Shown: piece by piece, positions 11,085 to 22,668 of the stretch
How positions within the stretch are numbered: position 1 is the stretch's first letter
Layout: every line of letters begins with the position of its first letter
From: Vanessa cardui
Taxonomy: Eukaryota; Arthropoda; Insecta; Lepidoptera; Nymphalidae
Direction of reading: 5' to 3'
Length of the DNA: 64,000 nt
Assembly: GCF_905220365.1 (NCBI RefSeq)
Contig: NC_061137.1
Coordinates: 12,676,001-12,740,000 of the forward strand
Notes under the pieces: model-generated
Told to the model about the DNA's origin: nothing
The model's database searches: none
Seen by the model: only the letters and a program-made list of their open reading frames with translations
Program-made: the position numbers and the translations under genes

Positions 11085-11290
11085 TCATTCGAGAGGCGTT
11101 TTTTGCCTCTTCTTATAACTTGGGTACCTTCAAACGAGACGTGAAGAGGCATCTTGCGGGTCAGCATGGCGAGGGCGACTAGTGTATGTAGACGTAACCA
11201 TCACATTATACATTCATGTGGCTATAATCATATCAGCTGGACTGCTATGGAGGTCAAGTGTTACGTTGGCCTTTGAGAACAAAACAAATG
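11085..11290 (+). mobile_element. LINE 3' end, C-terminal remnant (distinct family)
   Basis: The frame near 11118-11184 reads YNLGTFKRDVKRHLAGQHGEGD-stop, the typical C-terminus of a Jockey/CR1-like RT protein ('LGTFK' block). About 100 bp of 3' UTR follows. It differs from LINE-D and LINE-E. Severely 5'-truncated. Confidence 0.6.
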
Positions 11291-11602
11291 TCGTGGCAAT
11301 TTAGTTTGTTAGGTAGGATATCAAATAGAAACACCCAGTGTTGGTACCAAAATCACTCATGGCCCGTTAGGAAAGACCACTCTAAATAAATTTAACAAAT
11401 TCTTTAAAATTTTCTTGAAATATCCTACTATATAAAATTGTCTTGTGAAATTTTATTAGTGAGAAATTCTTCGTATATTTTAGCATTTTCATTTGCATTA
11501 TTCATCTGACAATGATCGAATTCTTTTAACGTGACGATTTCCGTCATCACGAAACGACGTGACGAACGCTATGACAAGAATTTAGTATTAAATGTTTTAT
11601 AA

Positions 11603-11894
11603 CAGTAGCAGCCTGTAAATTTTTCACTGCTGGACTTAAAGCTCCTCTCCCTCTTAAGGAGAGGGTTTAGAACATATTCTACTAAGCTGTTCCACGCGGG
11701 TTGGTGGAATGCATATGTAGCAAAGTTTCAATGAAATTACACACATACAGGTTTCCTCATGATGTTTTGCCTTCACCGCCGGGCATGAGATGAATTATAA
11801 ACACAATATATATGTAGGTGCTTGCGTGGGTTTGAACCCGAAATCATTGGTTAAGATGCACGTGCTTTAACCACTGGACCATTTCAGCTTGTTG
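11603..11894 (-). mobile_element. SINE-A, full length with perfect TSD
   Basis: Minus-strand copy, from CAGCCTGTAAATTTTTCACT (3' end) to the tRNA-like head ending CCATTTCAGCTTG. A 13-bp direct repeat AAATGTTTTATAA flanks it at 11590-11602 and 11895-11907. Confidence 0.93.
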
Positions 11895-11907
11895 AAATGT
11901 TTTATAA

Positions 11908-12223
11908 AGGTTGTACTTTCGTGCCAAACGATCCAGAGATTCGTGAATGAGGCAAAATTACCTTCATGTTTCTTGATGCGGGCGTTGTATTGTAAGTAGC
12001 AGTAATCTTATTTATAAACTCGTCTCCCTACAATATATACAAATTGAGCATCTGTGAATACTTTAGAACATTTATAAAGGATGTTTTTTTAATTATCTTT
12101 TGTCTATTTATTTCGAAATCACATCGGTGAAACAGTTCTATACGGGATATTTACCATGTTAGACATTATCTTCGAAAGTGACGAGTGAGGTGAGAGTGAG
12201 AGTGAGATTATCATTAGTTTTCA
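11908..12223. other. Noncoding stretch, nothing recognised
   Basis: AT-rich; a short GAGAGT-type run lies at about 12189-12209. Confidence 0.4.
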
Positions 12224-12342
12224 ATGTTGTCTTGGGTCTGGGTGTTTGTGGTACTGTCGTTGCTTCTGATTTTCCATAACAAAAGTGCTTCAGCTACTTT
12301 GGGATCAGAGTAATGTGTGTGATGTCGTCTCATATTTATAAT
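12224..12342 (+). mobile_element. SINE-C, 3' half
   Basis: Plus-strand 3' half of SINE-C (TTGTCTTGGGTCTGGGTGTT ... GATGTCGTCTCATATTTAT). LINE-E sequence begins directly after its AT-rich tail, so LINE-E probably integrated at or into this tail. Confidence 0.75.
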
Positions 12343-15101
12343 GTATTGTTCTTCAGTCTCGCGAACAAGACATTGGGTGTGCGTTTACGTCAGAGATGAT
12401 ATCTGCTCTCGAGGCCTCGGCAGCCTTGAAGGGCAGGACCTATCAATTATCTGGCTGCGCGTAGACTGCGACGACAATCCGCGTATCTACGCGTGCCTTT
12501 ATAGGTCCCATAGCGGTAATGCCGAAACCGAACGACTGGTTGAGCACGTCCAATTGGCTACAGACTCCGTGCTGCAGCAGACTCCATCCGCAGAGATCAT
12601 TATTCTGGGCGATTTCAATGCCCATCATACAGAGTGGCTTGGATCACGCACCACTTCATGCGGGTAGATCTGTTCTCGACTTCGCTTTGGCTTATGATTT
12701 GACACAACTGGTCACCTCGCCAACGCGAATTCCGGACGTGGAGGATCATACACCTTCCCTGTTGGACCTTCTGCTGACTTCGCATCCGGACGGCTATAAG
12801 ATTGTCGTCGATCCCCCTCTGGGCTCGTCGGACCACTGTCTCGTCCGGAGTACAGTACCAGTTACACGATACTCACGACCTCGTTTCGCGGGCTGTCGTC
12901 GCGTGTGGCACTACAAGTCAGCAGATTGGGATGGGATGCGGTCCTTCTTTGCATCTTACCCATGGGGGCGAGTTTGTTTCTCGATGGATGATCCGAGCGT
13001 TGTTGCTGACTCTGTCGCCGATGTGGCGCTTCAGGGTATGGAGCTATTCATTCCATATTCTGTGGTGCCCATTGGTGGCAAGTCCCAGCCCTGGTTTGGT
13101 CGCTTCTGTAAGACGGCTTCACGCCGAAAATGGGAACGCTACCAAGACTGGGCTAACGCATCGGCGTCTCGTGATGCAAACACCAGCACATTCAGAAAGG
13201 AATATAACTCTGCCTCCAGGTCCTTCAAAAACGTGATAGCTGAGGCGAAGTCGAAGTACATTGGCAGAATTGGCGAGAGACTGGTGCGCTTCCCATCAGG
13301 AACACGTGCGTTCTGGTCTCTCGCTAAGGCTGTCCTGAGGAATTTCTGTCAGCCTTCTTTTCCATCTTTGCACAGGGACGGTGAGTCATTGGCCCATACC
13401 GCGAAGGAGAAGGCCGATCTTTTAGGGTCTCTCTTTGCGTCGAACTCTACTCTGGATGACCAAGGAAAGTCACCACCATCAATCCCGCGGTGTGATACGA
13501 CGATGCCGGAGGTTAAATTTCGGCAAAGTGCAGTTCGGAAAGCACTTCTTTCCTCGGACATTCACAAGTCGAGTGGACCCGATGGCATCCCTCCAATCGT
13601 GCTACGGACATGTGCTCCCGAATTGGCACCGGTCTTAACGCGTCTTTTCCGGCAATCCTACGCATTAGGCGTCGTCCCGAACTCCTGGAAGACTGCTTTG
13701 GTGCATCCGATCCCTAAAAAAGGCAACCGCTCAGATCCGTCCAATTATAGGCCTATAGCAATCACTTCCTTGCTCTCCAAGATAATGGAGTCCCTTATAA
13801 ACTGCCAGCTCCTGCGGTATCTAGAGGAGAACCAGCTGATTAGCGACCGCCAGTACGGTTTCCGTCGGGGTCGGTCGGCCGGTGATCTTCTAGTTTACCT
13901 TACTCATAGATGGACTGAAGCAGTTGAGAGCAAGGGTGAGGCATTAGCAGCCAGCTTGGACATAGTGAAGGCCTTCGATCGCGTGTGGCACAAAGCGCTT
14001 CTTTCGAAGCTTCCTTCCTATGGGCTTCCCGGGAAATTATGCAATTGGATTACCAGCTTTTTGGCAGATCGGAGCATCAAGGTCGTTGTCGACGGTGCAT
14101 GCTCCGACTTAAAGTTCGTCAATGCTGGTGTTCCACAAGGCTGCGTTCTATCACCCACTTTGTTTCTTCTGCATATCAATGACTTGTTGCAAATTGGGGA
14201 AATTCATTGCTATGCAGACGACAGTACCGTTGACACCTTATACACCGGCCGCGCTAATATTTCTCGGGAAAACGTCGAAGAAAACCGGAAAAAACTTGTG
14301 TCTGAAATCGAGTCTTCGTTAAACGAAGTCTCGAACTGGGGCCGGCTAAATTTAGTCCATTTCAACCCCAAAAAGACGCAAGTTTGCGCGTTAACCGCTA
14401 AAAAAACACCATTTGTCGTATCTCCACGATTTGCGAACATCCCGATAGCCGCTACAGGTAGTATCGGAATACTTGGCGTTGATATTTCGAGCCTCGTTCA
14501 GTTCCGCGGTCAATTGGAAGGCAAAGCCAAATTGGCTTCAAAGAAGCTCGGTGTGCTCAGCAAGGCGAGACAGTATTTCACGTCGGCCCATCGCCTAAAA
14601 CTTTACAAGGCGCAAATTCGGCTTCACATGGAGTACTGTTCTCACCTCTGGGCGGGTGCTCCCCAGTACCAGCTCCTTCCATTTAACCGCATCCAACGTA
14701 GAGCGGCTCGAGTTATCGACGATCAAGCCCTTTCCGATCTCCTTGATCCTTTGGCTTTGCGTAGAGATGTTGGATCACTCTGCATCTTCTACCGAATTTT
14801 TCACGGGGAATGTTCCGAGGAATTGTTCGGATTAATCCCGGCTGCTGAATTTCACCTTCGGACATCTCGTCAAAATTCTAAGTTTCACCCGCACCATCTT
14901 GATGTCCGAAAATCCACAACAGCGCGATTTCTTAGACATTTTCTGCCTCGCACAACCACTTTGTGGAACCAGCTTTCGCCGGCGGTTTTTCCGAACCGAT
15001 ACGACATGGGAACCTTCAAGAAAAGAGCCTACTCCTTTCTCAAAGGTCGGCAACGCACCTGCAAGCCCCCTGGTGTTGCAGATGTCCATGGGCGGTGGTA
15101 G
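12343..15101 (+). pseudogene. LINE-E ORF2: AP endonuclease (partial) and reverse transcriptase, one frameshift
   Basis: Nicks target DNA and reverse-transcribes the element's RNA at the nick. The 5' part reads in frame 2 (to 12667) with the EN motif GDFNAHHTEW. From about 12650-12660 the matching frame is frame 3, continuing AGRSVLDFALAYDLTQLV and the EN motif SSDHCLV. One base was lost there and the frame-2 stop TAG follows. From the ATG at 12519 the frame-3 frame spans 860 codons, but its first ~45 codons are out of the natural frame. RT landmarks: KSSGPDGIPP (about 350), NYRPIAITSLLSKIMESLI, QYGFRRGRS, motif A LDIVKAFD (D481), GVPQGCVLSP, and YADD at 565-568 with both catalytic aspartates. 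A cysteine-free C-terminal region ends YDMGTFKKRA ... VADVHGRW. Apart from the frameshift and missing 5' part it has no stops, so it is recent. Confidence 0.9.
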
Positions 15102-15163
15102 TCACTTTCCATCAGGTGAGCCTCCTGCTCGTTTGCCACCTATTCCATAAAAAAAAAAAAATC
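12343..15163 (+). mobile_element. LINE-E: non-LTR retrotransposon, 5'-truncated
   Basis: About 2.8 kb, from inside the endonuclease (EN) domain through RT to a 3' UTR of about 60 bases and poly(A) (15149-15161). It is much GC-richer than its surroundings, as expected of a young insert. Jockey/CR1-like by its RT; the exact clade cannot be settled by eye. Its 3' end recurs as truncated copies at 21670, 27393, 36865, 55405, 58917 and 62232. The N-terminal part of EN and any ORF1 are absent. Confidence 0.92.
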
Positions 15164-15456
15164 CCATAAAAAATAACTGTAATAATAAGAAATAACCGTG
15201 TTCATTTAAAATCTAACACGTCGATTAAATTTATATTTTGGTATAGCACAACTTACTGACTTAAGTTCTTTCTCCTGTTTACAGGCTGTTACTTATTTTT
15301 ATTGTCTTAAAGGTGATAGTCTACTGGAATTTACTGTTGGGCATTAAACCTTTTTCATTGCTGGCAGTATAATTAGCATGTAAAAAAAACATTTTAGACT
15401 TCGGAAGGTGACTCTGGCGGAAACCATTATTTTTTTATTATTTGGATACGTGTGTT

Positions 15457-15740
15457 TATTTGGTGGTACAGCTTTATGTAAGCCATCTGGATAAAACCAC
15501 CCACTCATTATATTACAATCCACCGCCAAGCGGCTCAGATAAGCTTAATAGGGTCATTCGTAATCCTGTTTAGGGCACTGAGTGGACCAATATAAAACCT
15601 TACTTCCCATAATTTTTGGTGCATTGGCAATGTAAGGTATGGTTAAAATTTCTTACGGTACCAATGTCTATGAGCAGTGATCATCACTTACCATCCGGTG
15701 AGCTATTTACCCGACTACTCACTAATGCTATAAAATAGTG
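15457..15740 (+). mobile_element. SINE-B, diverged copy
   Basis: Head TTTGGTGGTACAGCTTTATG, CACCCACTCATTATATTACA, then TTACTTCCCATAATTTTTGG, TTTCTTACGGTACCAATGTC and the LINE-E-like tail CACTTACCATCCGGTGAGC ... TATAAAATAG. The middle is strongly diverged. Confidence 0.72.
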
Positions 15741-16670
15741 TACGAATGTATAACTGAAAATTCTGTATATAATATTGCACGAGCAAATGTAACGATTATT
15801 TGTATTGGAATACAAAATAATTAAATTTAATCAACAATTTATAATTGAAAACCAAATAATATTTCTCAAAGTGGCCTCTTACAAACACTTTAATCAATTA
15901 AGAAGATTTAATTAAATATAAAATCATTCATTCGTTCGGAATGCAGATTCTGACGAATACCTTCAATCACTCATATCAATCATATTACATGTAAAAACAT
16001 TTTTTTTTTCTGTATATCCGATACGGTATATAAATGGTATACGGTACGTTTGGTGGGTATTGAGAACTTGAGCAGATAGTTTTGTGTTTATTAAGCTAGT
16101 TGACGAAGAAGGTCTGGTATTAAATTGTTTTACACCCTGTCTCTTCAAGCTTTTTAATCTATTTCAAAAAAGAAAGGAGGTTTCCAATTTTTGTATTTGA
16201 TACCTTCGAACTCATTAATTTAGAAACCGATTTTGGTTTTTATTTTTGTTTGGTTGTGTTTATTCGTTTGGTTCAATTTAAATTTGACTCTCATAAGGCC
16301 GTATAACGAAGTAGGAGGATTTAAGTTACGTCAAGTAAAGTCCCAACTCCTTAACTTCAAGTTATAACTGACATTTTCTCAACAGAAAGATCAATAAAAC
16401 TATTACCAGCACAGCTTCAGTAATATGCAACCGAACCATTAGTTGCAAGATCAAAGCAGTTTGTATAACTTGTAATAGTAAATCTCTGGTATTTTCAATT
16501 TAACACAAAATAACTCATCATTCGAAGTTAGATTGCTAGTATGTTAGTTGTGAAGCTATCACCGTTTCCGAATGTACTCAAGTGAGAAAAACTATTCAGA
16601 GACTCTGCAACTGAAGTAATCAATACGCAAGCAATGTTTAAAGGAGAATATTTAAACGCTTGTTTATTAG
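15741..16670. other. AT-rich stretch, mostly unrecognised
   Basis: At about 16155-16260 'ttcaaaaaagaaaggaggtt' followed by 'gaaaccgattttggttttta' looks like a decayed MITE-I left part. Nothing else is recognised. Confidence 0.35.
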
Positions 16671-16717
16671 TAACAGCCTGTAAATTTCCCACTGCTGGGC
16701 TAAGACCTCTCCCTTTA
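16671..16717 (-). mobile_element. SINE-A 3' fragment
   Basis: Only about 47 bp: TAACAGCCTGTAAATTTCCC and ACTGCTGGGCTAAGACCTC. 5'-truncated copy of the TTAC-tail subfamily. Confidence 0.7.
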
Positions 16718-17599
16718 AAATTAAACATTATTAAAATTAAACAAATATTAAGGTGGTAGATTAATGTGATAACAATATGACCAGTTTGGTATGGTCACAG
16801 ATCTCGACATCTTTGGTTCAAAGTCCAGTTTGGGCTACAAAAGGTTATACAGTTTTATAATCGAAACATTTTCAGTAACTGTTTGGAGTCTGGAATTTTA
16901 ATGTTACATACATTGTATGATGATGATATGTACTCTCATGCCTTGGAATGTAAAGCCGTAGCTTGTAGTTGGTTAGTCTCCTTCTTAAACAGAGTAAAGG
17001 TTTTGCAAGGTCCATTTTCTTTTTGTTTTATAATCTGACACTACCAGACCAGTAAGCTTATGATATACACATTTAAATAGTTTAGTGTAGTAACCTACCA
17101 TGTAAATGAAAAAGATCTCTTGTATGTTCTTTAATTATCTATAACTTCATGTAATCTTCCGCCAATCTTGTGAATACCGTCCTAATAATTAAATCTAAGA
17201 AGACTCCCTCTGACTGTCTTGGAAATAAACGTCGTAAAATCTATTTAATTAATTTTTCAAATAAATATGAAGCTCATTGGAATTTTCATTTAATAAATGG
17301 TAAATACGAGAACTGCTATAAATTTACTTCTGTACTTTTCCATTTGATATATATTGATTGTACGACAAAATGTATGTATTTTTATATGATGGAAATTTTG
17401 ATACCCTTTATTCGCCTTTATAAATAGCACTCCGACAGAAGCTTCTATACCGTTCAGCTAATCGTCATGAAACATTGGTATACACTTGAGAACAAAAAAT
17501 ATTCTCAATCGTAAGGCTTTATCTAATACCAATAATACTATAAGACAATTATACGTACTGGTAGTTTTTGGGTGTTGATTGGCATGTGTTAGCCAAAAA
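16718..17599. other. AT-rich stretch, nothing recognised
   Basis: An 85-codon plus-strand frame (17170-17427) has no recognisable domain and host-like AT-rich composition; I leave it uncalled. Confidence 0.35.
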
Positions 17600-17719
17600 A
17601 GTAGCTCTTTCTTGGAGTTTGCCTCATATCAAATTTCATCAAATTCGTTTCAGTGGGTTTGTCGTGAAACAACAGATACACGGTCAGAGTTAATTTCACA
17701 TTTATAATATTAATATAGA
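17600..17719 (-). mobile_element. Helitron-like 5' terminal fragment
   Basis: Reversed, it starts TCTATATTAATATTATAAAT and continues GTGAAATTAACTCTGACCG and ACGAATTTGATGAAATTTG. A 5'-TC followed by this block is typical of lepidopteran Helitron ends. Confidence 0.5.
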
Positions 17720-18145
17720 TGTTGCGCATGAAATAAAGCGGATCAGTAGCGCTTTTCTATCTTGCTTGTTTTACAAAAACCTATATTTTATTAATATCGA
17801 AAAAATAGTATAAAATTGTTTTTTAAATGTGAAATAATTGCTTATATTGTTTCAGTTATTGTTTATCGTTTACAAATCAACAAATCATTCCTGTTCACAA
17901 CATACTAGATATAGATTTAATTAATTTACCAACACGCTAGCTGAGTTCATATTCAATATCGCTTGACGAACTAGTCGTGTAGCGTCAGAGAACATTTGAT
18001 TACCGTTACGACTAATTGAGCTGAAGTTTTGAGTGACACCTAAACAATACAATTTAGACGTTAACATCATTTACATTGTATATTAGAAACGATTAGGATT
18101 ATGTATAGACTAATCGTTTTATTTGATAATTAATTTCATATGCAA
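17720..18145. other. Noncoding stretch, nothing recognised
   Basis: AT-rich, no repeat match and no ORF of note. Confidence 0.35.
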
Positions 18146-18275
18146 AGTAACAGCCTGTATATTTGCCACTGCTAAGATAAGGCCTCCTCTTCCATTAAGG
18201 AGAGGGTTTGGAACATATTCCACCACGCTGTTCCAGTGCGGGTTGGTGGAATGCACAAGTGGCAATTTCGATGAC
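18146..18275 (-). mobile_element. SINE-A (TTAC-tail subfamily), 3' half
   Basis: From AGTAACAGCCTGTATATTTG to GGTGGAATGCACAAGTGGC; the tRNA-like head is missing, consistent with 5' truncation. The minus-strand frame at 18119-18322 is translated SINE, not a gene. Confidence 0.82.
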
Positions 18276-18894
18276 AATTTTATAAAATAAGATTTAAAAA
18301 AACCAATAAATATGCCCTGCACTGACTGAAAAAGTAAACGTTTGATTTAAATACACACTGTAGTGTCATGAGTAACAATATTGCACACGCGCGAAGCCAA
18401 GGTAGATCACTAGTTTATACAACTTAAAAGGAATGGACAGTTTCTACTTTTGTCGTAACTTTATTAAAAAGCTTAGAAGATTTTTCAATTAAATAAAATA
18501 CTTCCAATTAACGTCTGAAATTAAACATTCATAATTGAAATCATTTTCTTCATTATAACCCCTCGTAATCTTCCCTTTATTTGATTTCTCTTGGGTTTCG
18601 ATCTTGTCTACAGATTTTATTCTCGGTATTAATTATTCCGCTCGTGGGAAGTAATATTACGAACCAATATATATTTATATGTATATTTTGTATTCTGGCG
18701 AAACTATGTCATTTAATTAAATGATACTTTTATGTGTATAGTTCCGTCTTTAATATTCTGAAAATACTTTCATATAATGTAATGTGGTTTGACTGATTGA
18801 TCATCGCCGAGCGTCAACTTTTAAAGTTAGGGCTATTTAATTTGGTGATAGTTATCCATATATTGAGTAGAAATCGACTAAGAAGTATATTTAG
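18276..18894. other. AT-rich stretch, nothing recognised
   Basis: No ORF of note and no repeat match. Confidence 0.35.
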
Positions 18895-18935
18895 TATCAG
18901 TTTTGCACCCGTGCGATGCCGGGGCGGGTCGCTAG
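18895..18935 (+). mobile_element. Helitron-H 3' terminus
   Basis: 'cccgtgcgatgccggggcgg' then GTCG and CTAG at 18932-18935. The GC-rich hairpin plus CTAG is the clearest Helitron 3' end in this part; the element body is decayed. Confidence 0.55.
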
Positions 18936-19136
18936 TTGATTATAATATTCGACTATGCCAATTACATGAACATAACTACGATACGGAAGTTGACTCAAAT
19001 ATCCAAATAAGCTATAAATAAAAGATTTGGCCGAGTATCGCTAACGTGCTCCTCAGGTTAGTTCCGTTCCCTTCCGTTCCGTTATTTTATTTATATTTTG
19101 AATATAAAAATAACTATAACTACGATATATAATCGT

Positions 19137-19283
19137 AAAGCGACTTTTAAGTAGTCTAATACTTTTAATTTCATTTTACTTAGGAGGACTCTAAAGAATA
19201 ATGTTAAATACGCAATTATTTTTATTACTTTTTAGAGCATACTCATTTGTTTTAAAATAGTGTTTTGTTTAAAGTCGGTTTTT
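19137..19283. mobile_element. MITE-I, short form
   Basis: GCGACTTTTAAG at the left and TTTAAAGTCGGTTTTTC at the right are imperfect inverted repeats. The inside (ACTTAGGAGGACTCTAAAG ... TTTTTAGAGCATACTC) matches the right part of the copy at 8467 and the reversed copy at 57003. Confidence 0.55.
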
Positions 19284-19714
19284 CTTTTTGTTAAAATTTT
19301 TATTGATTGGTATGCAAATGTCTTAAATAAACTTGTAATTTGAGTTAATTATATCTGTATGTAATTAAAAATGAAATTTTTATTTCGTCAAATAAATTGT
19401 GATTTTATTTTCAAGCAAATATTTGATAGAAGCAATTTTTTAATTTCAACAATCTGTTGCCGTGGGTGGGGCAAAACCGACCCGTCACGTTCTCTTATTC
19501 GTCATGTCATGCAATATTCTGTCATGTCATGCTTGTTATATATTTATTAAAATAATACTTATTTTATTATTTGGTTTTCATTTATAAATATCCATAGATA
19601 TATAGGTCTTCACTTTAGTGTATCTATCTTTAATTAGTTTTTTTTACATTTCATTCATATATTCAGTACCAGCCAGTATCTTAAATGAAGTATAAAGATT
19701 ATCACTTAATATAG
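19284..19714. other. AT-rich stretch, nothing recognised
   Basis: A small GTCATGTCATGC duplication near 19502-19532 is the only local feature. Confidence 0.35.
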
Positions 19715-19757
19715 TTGTTAAATGACGATTCAAAAGTGCTTGTAAAAGCCTACTTGA
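19715..19757 (+). mobile_element. LINE-D 3' fragment
   Basis: 'tgttaaatgacgattcaaaa' and 'gtgcttgtaaaagcctactt', the extreme 3' end of LINE-D. Confidence 0.65.
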
Positions 19758-19767
19758 TGATTATGAT

Positions 19768-20009
19768 ATTTGGTGGTAGGGCTTTGTGCAAGTCCGCCTT
19801 GGTAGGTACCACCCACTCATCAGATGTTCTACCGCTAAACAATAGTACGAAGTATTGTTGTGTTCCGGTTTGAAGGGTGAGTGAGCCAGTGTAACTACAG
19901 GCAGGTGGCGCATTGACGAATAGTTAATATTTCTTACAGCGTCATTGTCTATGGATGATGGTGACCACCTATACGCTCGTCCGCCAACCTATTCCATAAA
20001 TTTTTTTTT
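19768..20009 (+). mobile_element. SINE-B, near full length
   Basis: Well-conserved head (TTTGGTGGTAGGGCTTTGTG), TACCACCCACTCATCAGATG, box B-like GGTTTGAAGGG, and the 3' part GTCTATGGATGATGGTGACC ... CGTCCGCCAACCTATTCC. Internal deletions around 19905 and 19970. Ends in poly(T), unlike the usual poly(A). Confidence 0.85.
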
Positions 20010-20240
20010 GAATATGGAACGATTTAAGAATATCAGTATTATTTTTAATCAATCATAATATATTATGCACAATATTTCATTTAATAGTCCATTTTGACGT
20101 GATCGTACCTTTTTATTATTTTACCCAACGTTTTACTAGAGTAACATCTCTCGTGGTCACGGAATGACACGTATTAATCATATACAATAAAATGAAAGTA
20201 CGAAAATTCCCGAACAGTTAACGCTTTTTATGTTCAGAAC

Positions 20241-20467
20241 AGTAACACTCTGTTAATTTCCCTCTGCTAAGCCCTCCCTCCCATTGAGGAGAAGACTTGG
20301 ATCATTATTCCACCACGTTGGTTCAATATGCACGTATTTACTCATACATGTTTTCCTTCAACACGAGATGAATTATAAACAAAAATTAAGCACTAGAAAA
20401 TTCAGTGATCATTGCCTGGATTAGAACCCGCAATCATCGGTTAAGTAGCACTGAGTCATCTCGGCTA
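20241..20467 (-). mobile_element. SINE-A, diverged, full length
   Basis: From AGTAACACTCTGTTAATTTC through GAGATGAATTATAAAC to the tRNA-like head (reversed GGTTCTAATCC, CTCGGCTAC). Internal deletions; an old copy. Confidence 0.78.
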
Positions 20468-21059
20468 CATGGTCAATTTAAAATACTATCTCACAGGTGA
20501 ATCTTCTCTACTTTTGAGGATCACACATGGGAGAAACATATTTGACACATACAGGCTTTCTCAAAATGATTTTTATAAAAGAAATATCAACCTTTCTTTA
20601 CATCCCTGAGCTGTCAATAACAGAACAAAACGCTTTGTGTTTATTTCACTTCATAGATATTTATTGGGTTTCTATAATTATACGCTACCGATATTTATAG
20701 TATGTGTTTAAACGGAACCGTTATATATGTAACAGTATGTATATATTTATTTTTAGGCACCAACACAATATGTTGACAACGCTTTGCGCCAAGTGGATAC
20801 ATTAATTTATTTTTGGTTTTCTAGCAATTTATTCATCAATATTACTATACTGTATTACTGTACAGTTACAATTTATAATATAAAATTAGAATATTACACA
20901 GTAATGCAAACTTTCTGAAAATAAATTAGTATAAAAAAATCAGTAAAATTTTCTTATTGAGACATTAATTAAAGATGTAGAGATATAAGATAGTTTATAT
21001 GTCTGCTATATTATAAACAAAAACTTCTTCTGGCATAACACCGTATTGGAGGCTAAGGC
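20468..21059. other. AT-rich stretch, nothing recognised
   Basis: No ORF of note and no repeat match. Confidence 0.35.
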
Positions 21060-21175
21060 TTACTGGCTAACAATACGTTATTCGATTTTCAAAAAGTCTT
21101 AACATCTTAGTTCTCAAGGATTATTAATTTTTCTTACAACGATACTCAGCTTCGGATGTATAACTTGCCATATCT
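21060..21175 (+). mobile_element. Possible decayed SINE-B
   Basis: 'cttaacatcttagttctcaa' and 'ttaatttttcttacaacga' match the SINE-B middle. Both ends are lost. Confidence 0.45.
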
Positions 21176-21669
21176 AAATAATAACGTTGACTCCGATTCA
21201 AAGGTATTTGATATATTGTGACGTCATGATACCCTTATCACTAAATAAAGGTGCCTGTAATAATTATTCGACACCTCACATGTCAGCTTCGGTGAAGCCG
21301 TCGTGAAATTGTGATTAATAGCTCATATGGTATAATTATGCAGATACACGAATCTACTGTGAAGTGGTACACAGTTCTTTGAACGAAATATGCTTTACAT
21401 ACTTTTAAATAGCCGTTTTACATTACACTTACTTACTTAGATTACTGTTATAACGTACATGATATAAAAATGTTAGTATTGTACAAAACATATAAAACTT
21501 TTATTATTTAATTGAATACCCGGAAAGGATAAATAAAATTTGCGGAGTTCTATCATAACACCAAGTTACCGTTTCCGCAAAGCAATGCAACCTTCTCGGC
21601 ACTATAATTTCGAATTTCGAAACATGATCGATTATAAACGAATATTTATATTTTTTCGAACGAATATTT
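21176..21669. other. Noncoding stretch, nothing recognised
   Basis: AT-rich, no ORF of note. Confidence 0.35.
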
Positions 21670-21812
21670 TTATCTTTCGCCGGCAGTTTTTCCGAACCTA
21701 CTTAGAGCCGGGAACGCACCTGCAAGCCCCCTGGTGCTGCAGATGTCCATGGGCGGTGGAAGTCACTTTCCATCAGATGAGCCTCTTGCTCGTTTGCCAT
21801 AAAAAAAAAAGA
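21670..21812 (+). mobile_element. LINE-E 3' end, internally deleted
   Basis: Starts with CTTTCGCCGGCAGTTTTTCC (equivalent to about 14973 in LINE-E), then jumps to GGAACGCACCTGCAAGCCCC and runs to GCCATAAAAAAAAAA. A segment of about 60 bp is missing relative to the long copy. The plus-strand frame 21540-21872 contains this LINE piece and is not a host gene. Confidence 0.82.
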
Positions 21813-22420
21813 AATTACAATAAAAACAAAAACTACATGTATAATATGAATTCTACCCGGAACAAGTGTTAACTTAAATGTTGCCTGTACATTTATTTGT
21901 CCAATTAAGACTGCATCGATCGATCTCTTTCGCGTATTTGCCGTCCTACGTGACACTTTCGAAACAGTGTCCATTTGTCGCGAGAAAGTTCCATTTAAAA
22001 AAACGAATGTAATCCAATGACATATATTATGTCATTGAAACATGGCTGGATTTTGCCTCGTACGTATTTCCTTGCATGTATGTTACCAAAACTTTATCGT
22101 CCTATATTTGTCACAAAATCACCGTAGGCTGAAGGGATCTAATTTGGCACAAAGATTGATTACCTAGTACAGCAAACAGAGCACTTTTTTTAGTCCCAAA
22201 CGAAGATTTTTTCAGGGCGTTTTCTAAACGGCTAGCAAGCTAGCGATTAAATGACGAGGCTACATCTGTGTCATTCTTTTATACATATACATATGTCCAC
22301 CCCGACTTCAAGAACTAAAGTCATACAAAGAAGACACATGATGGTACATCTTCCGTTTTCCGTTGTTGAATTTCCAAAAATCCTTTCTAAGCATATTTTT
22401 CTCAATATTAATAGCAGTAG
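21813..22420. other. Noncoding stretch, nothing recognised
   Basis: No repeat match and no coding sequence I would call. Confidence 0.35.
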
Positions 22421-22668
22421 TGACAGTCTGTCCCACTGCCGGGGTAAGACCTACTCTCCCTTTGAGGAGAAGGTAAGGATCATTTTCCACCACGCTGCTC
22501 CAATGCGGGTTGGTGGATTAGCGCGTGGAATTATTTCGTTGAAATTAAACACATGCAATGTCACAAACGACAAATTAAGCAGCTTAAACTTCATGCTGGC
22601 CTGGGTTTGAACTCGCAATCATCGCTTAAGATGTACGCGTTCTAACCACTTGGAGGTCACCTCGGCTC
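22421..22668 (-). mobile_element. SINE-A, diverged, full length
   Basis: From CAGTAGTGACAGTCTGTCCC to the reversed head GGTTTGAACTCGCAATCATC and the terminal TCACCTCGGCTC. The middle (body to linker) has a deletion. The overlapping 119-codon plus-strand frame is translated SINE. Confidence 0.82.

Noticed and set aside
12802..13236. 144-codon plus frame inside LINE-E
   Set aside because: It is a shadow frame of the RT gene without any motif; the RT frame has the YADD and EN residues.
21540..21974. 110- and 90-codon frames on opposite strands
   Set aside because: Both run across a LINE-E 3' end; the readable part is the PGVADVHGRW-type region in the wrong frame.
22251..22610. 119-codon plus frame
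   Set aside because: Most of it is SINE-A sequence; the N-terminal part has no recognisable domain.
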